Made by a program: the position numbers and the translations under genes
Notes under the pieces: generated by a model
The model's database searches: none
Told to the model about the DNA's origin: nothing
What the model saw: the letters and a program-made list of their open reading frames with translations, nothing else
Shown here: positions 57,509 to 64,000 of the stretch, one piece after another
How the letters are laid out: each line of letters opens with the position of its first letter
Numbering within the stretch: position 1 is the stretch's first letter
Source: Schleiferiaceae bacterium
Lineage (GTDB): Bacteria > Bacteroidota > Bacteroidia > Flavobacteriales > Schleiferiaceae
DNA length: 64,000 bases
Assembly (NCBI GenBank): GCA_028357285.1
Contig: JAOMWM010000005.1
Location: 19,585 to 83,584, forward strand
Direction of reading: 5' to 3'

Positions 57509-60500
57509 GTGAAAAAAATCATAGCTCTTATTGGTGTCATTTTGTTCCCGATTTTGGTTGCGGGCCAGATGTCCTTTGATATGGGGACTTATATCCGTTT
57601 CAAAACCTTAAATCACCGAGTAACAGGCCCGCAAAACTGGGGAGAAGAATCTTCAGGCTTGTACATGCTTAGCGGTAGTGAAATTTTGAATTTAGGCATA
57701 CTCGCGGAGTCCTCTAGTAACCAATCGCTTGAAATTCGTTGTCGTATCGACGGTAACCTCTCTCCCCAAAATAGCTCGAATGAGCCAATGGGTAATGATT
57801 TTTCAATTCCCTATCACATTTTTGATTCCGATAGTATAATTGATGATGATACAGAATTCTGGTTCTACATACCCCCGAGTTACAACAGCAGCTTTGATGC
57901 AATTTTAGGTAAATCATCCTACGTCTCGAATCCGTATAGCGATCGAAAATATTTCTTAGTCAGTGGGGGAAATACAGCATACCAGTCCATTCCCCTTGAA
58001 GCAGTCGCTGAACAAGACAGTAGCAGAGCATTAAACGCAAGAGTGACATGGGTCTACGATACGGCCATGTATAATTTAGTTGGTACGGGGCGTAAATGGA
58101 TGGGTGAGTTATTCGACTTCACCACAACACGAGTTTATGATTTTCGTGATCTAACTACGGTTAGTACTTCCAATGCCAATCGGCCCGTGCCCGGCAGCAG
58201 TATAAAAGTACAAGTTAAAGCAGTTGCACGCTCGAGCACGAATAACACGAAATTGACCGTTCAGTATGGCTCACAAAGCGAGACTGTAACATTTCCATCT
58301 GTACAAACGAGTTCAGTGAGTAATTATGTCCAGGAGAAGCTACTCACAGTGGATTTCACTGCCGATCAAAGTACGACGCTTACCCTTTCCTATGATAAAG
58401 TAGGGAATAATGCAGCAGCTATGTGGCTGGATGAAATGATCGTAGATTGGGAAACTTCAGAAGAAGAGGTGTATCCCAACCAAAACATGATCAATCATCC
58501 TAGAGGTGCAGGTAATTACTCACATTTCGAAGTCGAAGGGAGCAGTTGTTTAAGAATTTTCGGTATTGAAAACCAGCAAATTTCAACGCGTGTAGAACCA
58601 GCAATTGTAAATTCTTTGGGCCCGGATCAAGCTAGAACTAAGTGGTATTCGCATGAAGATAAGCCCCGAGCCTACAGGATCGGCGATTGTGATGCACCTC
58701 TGGTCCATAGTGTAGATGAGAAAGTAAATCTTAGAGACATTCAAACGGCAACTTTTTCTGATTTGAATGGAATTGAAAGTATCGTTATTACGACCGATTC
58801 GTTGCTAGATGCTGCAAACGCTCTTGCGGAATTGGAACGCGCGTCTGGTGTCACTTCTGAAGTGGTTTCGCTAACCTATATATATGACGTAATGAATACG
58901 GGAAATCCCGATATCGGCGCCATTAGAAAATTCCTTGTGAAGACCTATGCCGATTACAATTCGCTTAAATACCTCACATTGTTTGGCGATGCGTCTTATG
59001 ACTATAAGGGGATACTGCCGGGACCAAAGTCAAATTTAGTGCCCACCTACCATACCAATGCTAGTTTCTCATTGATCACTTCGTACATCACAGACGACTT
59101 TTATGGGTATCTAGATTTCGGAGAGAGTGTGAATTGGTATTTAGATGATTTAGACATTGGGATTGGTAGAGTTCCAGTTCGAACGGTAAGCGAGGCAGAA
59201 GACGCAGTTGCAAAAATCGCGAATTACATGCAAGGTCCTGACCGTTTCGGACCATGGCGCGCCCGCGGGATTTTTGTGGTGGATGATGCAGATGAACCTT
59301 GGGAAAAGGAATTCGCCGTTTATCAAGATCGATTGGCAAAAACTTTGGACACCACGAGAGCAGAATTGAATCAAATTAAAATCTATTCCGACGCGTATTT
59401 GCAAGATACCAAGCCTGGTTCGCAGCGTTATCCAGAGGCGCGTCAAGCCCTATTCAATGAGGTAGAACAAGGAGCTTTAGCCGTTTCATTTGTTGGTCAT
59501 GGGGGAGAGGTAGGATGGACTACTGAACGCATATTGCAATTGGAGGACATCAACGGATGGAATAACACTTCGAAGCAACCGGTCGTCACGACTATTACTT
59601 GCGAATTTACCCGTTTCGATGATCCGTTGCGCGTCAGTGCTGGTGAGCAATTGTTTTTGAATCCAAGCGGTGGAGCAATAGGTTTGTTTTCGACGACAAG
59701 AAGTGTTTTTGCAACCAACAGTACGTATGCATTAAATTCCTTGTTGAATGAGGAAATGATGCAATTGGACAACCCTAGATTAGGTGATGTCCTCCGAGAA
59801 ACGAAAAACAACAACAATAGTGGGGATAAAATAAAATTCTCACTCATCGGTGATGCTGCCTTACCACTCGCGCGTCCAAAACATCAAATGAGTTTCGATA
59901 CCCTTAACGGTATGGCGTGGTCAGATTTTCAAGATACGTTGAAAGCCCTTTCATGGGTGCAAATTCAAGGCAGTGTAAGGGATGCACAGAGCGGAGCGTT
60001 ATTTAATAATTTTAATGGAAAAGCATGGGTGACCGTCTTCGATAAGTCGCAAACGCAACAAACAAAGTTGAATGATCAGAGTGGGACTCCTTTTAATTTT
60101 ACGACACAAAACAATGCCGTTTTTAAAGGCCAAGCGAGTGTGGTGAACGGGAAGTATACCGTGGCTTTTAGGGTTCCCTTGGATATTAATTTGAGTTACG
60201 GTCCTCCAAAGATTAGTGCCTATGCTACAGATTACGAGACGGACGCTTGGGGCGCTTCGAACGATCAATTAATGGGAGGAGTTTTCAATGGTCTTATTAC
60301 CGATACGGAAGGTCCAGAGGTGCGGTTGTTTATGAATGATACTACGTTCACTTCAGGCAGTGGTGTCGAATCGGATGCCACAGGCCTCGGTTTACTTTAT
60401 GATGAAAGTGGAATTAACGCGGTGGGCTTAGGAATAGGTCACAACATGACCCTAACATTGGACGGGGAGGCAATCAATGTGAACGATTATTATGAATCGG

Positions 60501-60958
60501 ATTTAGATGATTTTACACGAGGATCATTGCGTTATCCATTTAATGACCTTGCATTAGGCGAGCATACTTTATCACTGCGGGCTTGGGACGTTCTGAATCA
60601 ATGGGGCTACGATAGTATTGCCTTTATCGTGGTGGAGCCCAGCACCCCAGTTTTAGAGCAGTTAATTGCGTTTCCAAATCCTTTCACGGATCAGGTGAAA
60701 TTCCAATTGACCCATCAAGAGCAGGGCGAAGAGGGCGAGATAAAAGTTTCCGTTACGAACAATCAGGGCCAATTGGTTTGGCAGCGTACACAGACCTTAC
60801 GTTTAAATGATGCAACAACCCAGTTACCTACCTTTACCATGTCGGAACAATCGGGTAAAACTCCTGGGGCAGGTTTTTATTCCGTACGGGTGGAATGGAC
60901 GCGATTAATTGATGGAAAATCGGCCACAATACAAGAAAAGCTCATATATATACGTTAA
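57509..60958 (+). CDS. porU: type IX secretion system sortase PorU (C25 gingipain-like)
   Basis: C25 domain: LTLFGDASYDYKG, SFVGHGGEVGWTTERIL (His), PVVTTITCEFTRFDDP (Cys); C-terminal FPNPFTDQVKF CTD; GTG start. Confidence 0.92.
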   Translation: MKKIIALIGVILFPILVAGQMSFDMGTYIRFKTLNHRVTGPQNWGEESSGLYMLSGSEILNLGILAESSSNQSLEIRCRIDGNLSPQNSSNEPMGNDFSIPYHIFDSDSIIDDDTEFWFYIPPSYNSSFDAILGKSSYVSNPYSDRKYFLVSGGNTAYQSIPLEAVAEQDSSRALNARVTWVYDTAMYNLVGTGRKWMGELFDFTTTRVYDFRDLTTVSTSNANRPVPGSSIKVQVKAVARSSTNNTKLTVQYGSQSETVTFPSVQTSSVSNYVQEKLLTVDFTADQSTTLTLSYDKVGNNAAAMWLDEMIVDWETSEEEVYPNQNMINHPRGAGNYSHFEVEGSSCLRIFGIENQQISTRVEPAIVNSLGPDQARTKWYSHEDKPRAYRIGDCDAPLVHSVDEKVNLRDIQTATFSDLNGIESIVITTDSLLDAANALAELERASGVTSEVVSLTYIYDVMNTGNPDIGAIRKFLVKTYADYNSLKYLTLFGDASYDYKGILPGPKSNLVPTYHTNASFSLITSYITDDFYGYLDFGESVNWYLDDLDIGIGRVPVRTVSEAEDAVAKIANYMQGPDRFGPWRARGIFVVDDADEPWEKEFAVYQDRLAKTLDTTRAELNQIKIYSDAYLQDTKPGSQRYPEARQALFNEVEQGALAVSFVGHGGEVGWTTERILQLEDINGWNNTSKQPVVTTITCEFTRFDDPLRVSAGEQLFLNPSGGAIGLFSTTRSVFATNSTYALNSLLNEEMMQLDNPRLGDVLRETKNNNNSGDKIKFSLIGDAALPLARPKHQMSFDTLNGMAWSDFQDTLKALSWVQIQGSVRDAQSGALFNNFNGKAWVTVFDKSQTQQTKLNDQSGTPFNFTTQNNAVFKGQASVVNGKYTVAFRVPLDINLSYGPPKISAYATDYETDAWGASNDQLMGGVFNGLITDTEGPEVRLFMNDTTFTSGSGVESDATGLGLLYDESGINAVGLGIGHNMTLTLDGEAINVNDYYESDLDDFTRGSLRYPFNDLALGEHTLSLRAWDVLNQWGYDSIAFIVVEPSTPVLEQLIAFPNPFTDQVKFQLTHQEQGEEGEIKVSVTNNQGQLVWQRTQTLRLNDATTQLPTFTMSEQSGKTPGAGFYSVRVEWTRLIDGKSATIQEKLIYIR

Positions 60959-60984
60959 ACTTGCGCTGCAAGAAGCTATTACAC

Positions 60985-62151
60985 ATGAAAAAACTCAGTT
61001 TAGCACTGCTTATCCTCGCTACAACCGTTAAGGTTTCAGCCCAGAACGATTTGAAATACAATGTGGTAACTACCGCTGTTCCCATTTTATTGGTGAGCCC
61101 AGATTCTCGGGCCGGTGCCATGGGCGATGTGGGTGTTGCAAGCACGCCGGATGCAAATTCAAGCGCATGGAATCCGGCAAAATTAGCGTTCCTAGAAAAT
61201 AAAAAGGCTTCTATGGCGCTATCCTATACGCCGTGGATGTCAAAATTGGTCCCAGATATAGATTTAGCATATGTGAATTACACGAAAGCATTGAGTGACC
61301 GTCAAGGAATCAGTGCATCATTGCGTTATTTCTCATTAGGAGAGATCAACTTTACAGACGAGCAAGGCAATAGCATGGGTACCTTCAATCCCTATGAGTT
61401 TTACTTCGATGTGGCCTACGCCTTGAAATTAAGTGATCATTGGAGCGCAGGAACGGCGCTTCGTTGGATATTCTCAGACATTGCACAGGGTCAAGTTGTT
61501 CAGGGCCTGCAAACAAAACCAGGACAAAGTGGTGCCGCGGACTTAGGTTTCTACTACCAAGGCGATTACAATAACATCAAAGGCGGACGTCGTCAAGCTT
61601 TCTCCGCAGGCATAGCAATGACAAACCTCGGGGCTAAAATTGCTTACTCGGAGAGCGGTAATGCTGATTTCTTGCCTACAAATCTTCGTTTAGGCGGTGG
61701 GTACCACCTGGAAATAGATGACTACAACAAACTTTCGGTATATCTCGATATTAATAGACTCTTAGTTCCTACACCACCACTGTTAGGAACGAACGGTGAA
61801 ATCATCGCAGGGATTGACGACAACGATCTTACACCATTGATGGGGGTATTCCAGAGTTTCAATCCAGCTTCAAAGCCAGGTGGATTCGAAGAAATGCTGC
61901 AAGAGAATATATATAACTTCGGTATGGAGTACAAATACAACGACTTCTTGTTCGCGCGCACAGGCTACCTGCATGAGCACAAACTTAAGGGGAATCGTCA
62001 GTATATGACTTTAGGTTTCGGTCTAGCTTATCAAGTGTTTACCATAGATATGGCTTATTTGATTCCAGCAAGTCCAACCACCCGTTCGCCGCTAGAGAAT
62101 ACATTGCGTTTTTCTATGGCCTTCAACATTGACGGATTCTTAGCACAGTAG
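60985..62151 (+). CDS. porV: type IX secretion system outer membrane protein PorV
   Basis: SPDSRAGAMGDVGVASTPDANSSAWNPAKLAF; outer membrane beta-barrel; follows porU. Confidence 0.93.
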   Translation: MKKLSLALLILATTVKVSAQNDLKYNVVTTAVPILLVSPDSRAGAMGDVGVASTPDANSSAWNPAKLAFLENKKASMALSYTPWMSKLVPDIDLAYVNYTKALSDRQGISASLRYFSLGEINFTDEQGNSMGTFNPYEFYFDVAYALKLSDHWSAGTALRWIFSDIAQGQVVQGLQTKPGQSGAADLGFYYQGDYNNIKGGRRQAFSAGIAMTNLGAKIAYSESGNADFLPTNLRLGGGYHLEIDDYNKLSVYLDINRLLVPTPPLLGTNGEIIAGIDDNDLTPLMGVFQSFNPASKPGGFEEMLQENIYNFGMEYKYNDFLFARTGYLHEHKLKGNRQYMTLGFGLAYQVFTIDMAYLIPASPTTRSPLENTLRFSMAFNIDGFLAQ

Positions 62152-62224
62152 TCCGATTTTTACCGATTTATCAAAGTTTCACAACTTTAATTTCATCGTG
62201 CAGAACTAAATATACAAAGTTGTT

Positions 62225-62253
62225 TTGCTAGGTGGCGTTTTGCGTTATTTTTG
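62225..62253 (+). promoter_or_regulatory. Bacteroidota-type promoter for pdhA
   Basis: TTG (62225-62227), 18-nt spacer, TATTTTTG (62246-62253). Confidence 0.6.
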
Positions 62254-62276
62254 CTCCACAAAACACATCGATAGAA

Positions 62277-63272
62277 ATGGCAAAAAAGCGCATCACAAAA
62301 GCTACTTACCTTAAATGGTACGAAGACATGCTCTTCTGGAGAAAGTTCGAAGACATGGCTGCAGCCTTGTACATCCAACAGAAAATCCGTGGTTTCCTTC
62401 ACCTTTATAATGGTCAAGAAGCTATCCTAGCAGGTTCTGCCTATGCTATGGAGGACGGGGATAATATGATAACCGCTTACAGAAACCACGTTCAACCTAT
62501 GGCTTTGGGTGAAGATCCAAGACGTATTATGGCTGAATTGATGGGTAAAGTGACAGGTACCTCTCGAGGAAAGGGTGGTTCTATGCACATGTTCTCTCCT
62601 GATAAAGGCTTTTGGGGTGGTCACGGTATCGTCGGTGGTCAAATTCCATTAGGCGCGGGTCTCGCTTTTGCGGACAAGTATGCGGGCCGCAAGAATGTAA
62701 CCTTAACCTACATGGGCGATGGTGCCATTCGTCAAGGTGCTTGGCACGAAACTGCCAATCTCGCGATGTTATGGAAATTGCCTGTAGTATTCTGTGTCGA
62801 AAACAATGGATATGCTATGGGCACTTCTGTCGAGCGTACAGCCGGCCAGACCCCTATTCATAAATTAGGTGAAGGCTATGATATGCCTAATCGCGCGGTG
62901 GACGGTATGGATCCAATCGCAGTTTATGACGCGGTATATGAAGCCTCAGAACGTGCACGTCGCGGTGATGGACCTACTTTATTAGAAATTAGAACTTACC
63001 GCTACAAAGGACACTCAATGTCGGACCCTCAGAAGTACAGAACTAAAGAGGAAGTAGCAGAGTATCAAGCAAAAGATCCTATTACGCTTTGTTTGAATAA
63101 GATTAAAGAGAAAAATTGGGCGACAGAGGAAGAAATCGAATCCATTATTCAGCGAGTTAAAGATTTAGTTGCGGAATGTGTGAAATTCGCTGAAGAAAGC
63201 GATTTCCCCGATGCTTCTGAATTGTACCAAGGGATTTATGCTCAAGAAGATTACCCATTCATCAAAAACTAA
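62277..63272 (+). CDS. pdhA: pyruvate dehydrogenase E1 component subunit alpha
   Basis: GKGGSMHMFSPDKGFWGGHGIVGGQIPLGAGLAFADKY; TPP motif GDGAIRQGAWHETANLAMLWKLPVVFCVENN. Confidence 0.95.
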   Translation: MAKKRITKATYLKWYEDMLFWRKFEDMAAALYIQQKIRGFLHLYNGQEAILAGSAYAMEDGDNMITAYRNHVQPMALGEDPRRIMAELMGKVTGTSRGKGGSMHMFSPDKGFWGGHGIVGGQIPLGAGLAFADKYAGRKNVTLTYMGDGAIRQGAWHETANLAMLWKLPVVFCVENNGYAMGTSVERTAGQTPIHKLGEGYDMPNRAVDGMDPIAVYDAVYEASERARRGDGPTLLEIRTYRYKGHSMSDPQKYRTKEEVAEYQAKDPITLCLNKIKEKNWATEEEIESIIQRVKDLVAECVKFAEESDFPDASELYQGIYAQEDYPFIKN

Positions 63273-63278
63273 TTCTAG

Positions 63279-64000
63279 ATGGCGATAGTAATTAATATGC
63301 CGAGACTTTCCGACACCATGACTGAAGGGGTTGTAGCAAAGTGGCACAAGCAAATTGGTGATTCTGTTAATGAAGGTGATTTATTGGCGGAAATCGAAAC
63401 AGATAAAGCAACGATGGAATTCGAAGCTTTTCCTGGACAAGAAGGTAAGCTTCTCTATATAGGAACGGGTGAGGGTGAAACAGCACCTGTTGATACTGTA
63501 TTAGCCATCCTCGGTGAGGACGGTGAGGATATTGAAGCATTAAAAGGCGGTGAAGTAGCAGCTCCAGCTGAGGAGCCAGCAGCTCCGGCAGCGCCTGCCC
63601 CAGCCGTTGCAGTAGAAGAAACGCCGGTTGCCCCAGCTGCAGCACCAGTTGCAATACCAACACCAACACCAGCACCAGTAGCAACTGAAACTGACGGAAG
63701 TATTAAGGCATCACCTTTAGCTCGCAAACTAGCGGCTGAAAAAGGGGTGGATCTCTCCATGGTTAAGGGTAGTGGTGATCACGGTCGTATTGTTAAAAGA
63801 GATATTGACAGCTTCAATCCTGCCATTCACACTTCTCCGCAACCGGGTGTTTCGGTGGTACCGACAGTTCCTGCAGGTGTAGAGAGCTTTACGGATACGC
63901 CGGTAAGTCAGATGCGTAAGGTTATCGCTAGCCGTCTGTCTGAGAGTAAAAATAATGCACCACATTTCTATGTCACCATGGATATAGATATGGATAATGC
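63279..64000 (+). CDS. pyruvate dehydrogenase E2 (dihydrolipoamide acetyltransferase), 3'-truncated at window edge
   Basis: My translation: MAIVINMPRLSDTMTEGVVAKWHKQIGDSVNEGDLLAEIETDKATMEFEAF (lipoyl domain), Ala/Pro linker, E3-binding domain KASPLARKLAAEKGVDLSMVKGSGDHGRIVKRDI; not in supplied ORF track because it has no stop in the window. Confidence 0.93.
   Translation, partial: MAIVINMPRLSDTMTEGVVAKWHKQIGDSVNEGDLLAEIETDKATMEFEAFPGQEGKLLYIGTGEGETAPVDTVLAILGEDGEDIEALKGGEVAAPAEEPAAPAAPAPAVAVEETPVAPAAAPVAIPTPTPAPVATETDGSIKASPLARKLAAEKGVDLSMVKGSGDHGRIVKRDIDSFNPAIHTSPQPGVSVVPTVPAGVESFTDTPVSQMRKVIASRLSESKNNAPHFYVTMDIDMDN

Noticed and set aside
62172-62187. AAAGTTTCACAACTTT hairpin after porV
   Set aside because: Only a 6-bp AT-rich stem without a clear U-tract; too weak to call a terminator.
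63367-63760. Antisense ORFs rich in Leu/Val or Gly/Ala at the right edge
   Set aside because: Artefacts of the Ala/Pro-rich linker of the E2 gene on the + strand.
1-64000. Searched by eye for CRISPR arrays, IS terminal repeats, tRNA/rRNA genes, prophage or defence islands
   Set aside because: None recognised; gene content is housekeeping/core. Small ncRNAs cannot be excluded without covariance-model searches.

Overview
This window reads as mostly core, gene-dense chromosome of a Bacteroidota bacterium, probably marine Flavobacteriales (Cryomorphaceae/Schleiferiaceae-like; inferred from gene content). I support about 58 CDSs. These include a mevalonate-pathway/queD/fabD operon, a type IX secretion locus (gldJ, porP/sprF-like, porU, porV), and a TonB receptor/beta-helix lipoprotein pair divergent from an OmpR-type two-component system. 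Other groups are a tightly coupled radC-glycan-modification operon, an exbB-exbD-tonB-folC operon, and pdhA plus a truncated pdhC (E2) at the right edge that is absent from the supplied ORF track. I saw no rRNA, tRNA, IS element, prophage or CRISPR. The most interesting signals are structural. (1) Several genes have a Bacteroidota -7-like box (TAnnTTTG) ending only 4-6 nt before the start codon, which predicts leaderless mRNAs; half of these use GTG. (2) Six of seven convergent gene pairs abut or overlap at their stop codons, and at least two intrinsic terminators lie inside the opposing gene's coding region. (3) A strong terminator U-tract directly abuts the start codon of a LuxE-like gene. 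(4) A divergent ComM/YifB ATPase seems to lack the pre-sensor-1 hairpin segment. (5) A coupled operon of surface-glycan-type enzymes may be an uncharacterised modification pathway. No clear novel defence or mobile system was seen. All homology calls come from motif recognition, with no database search.
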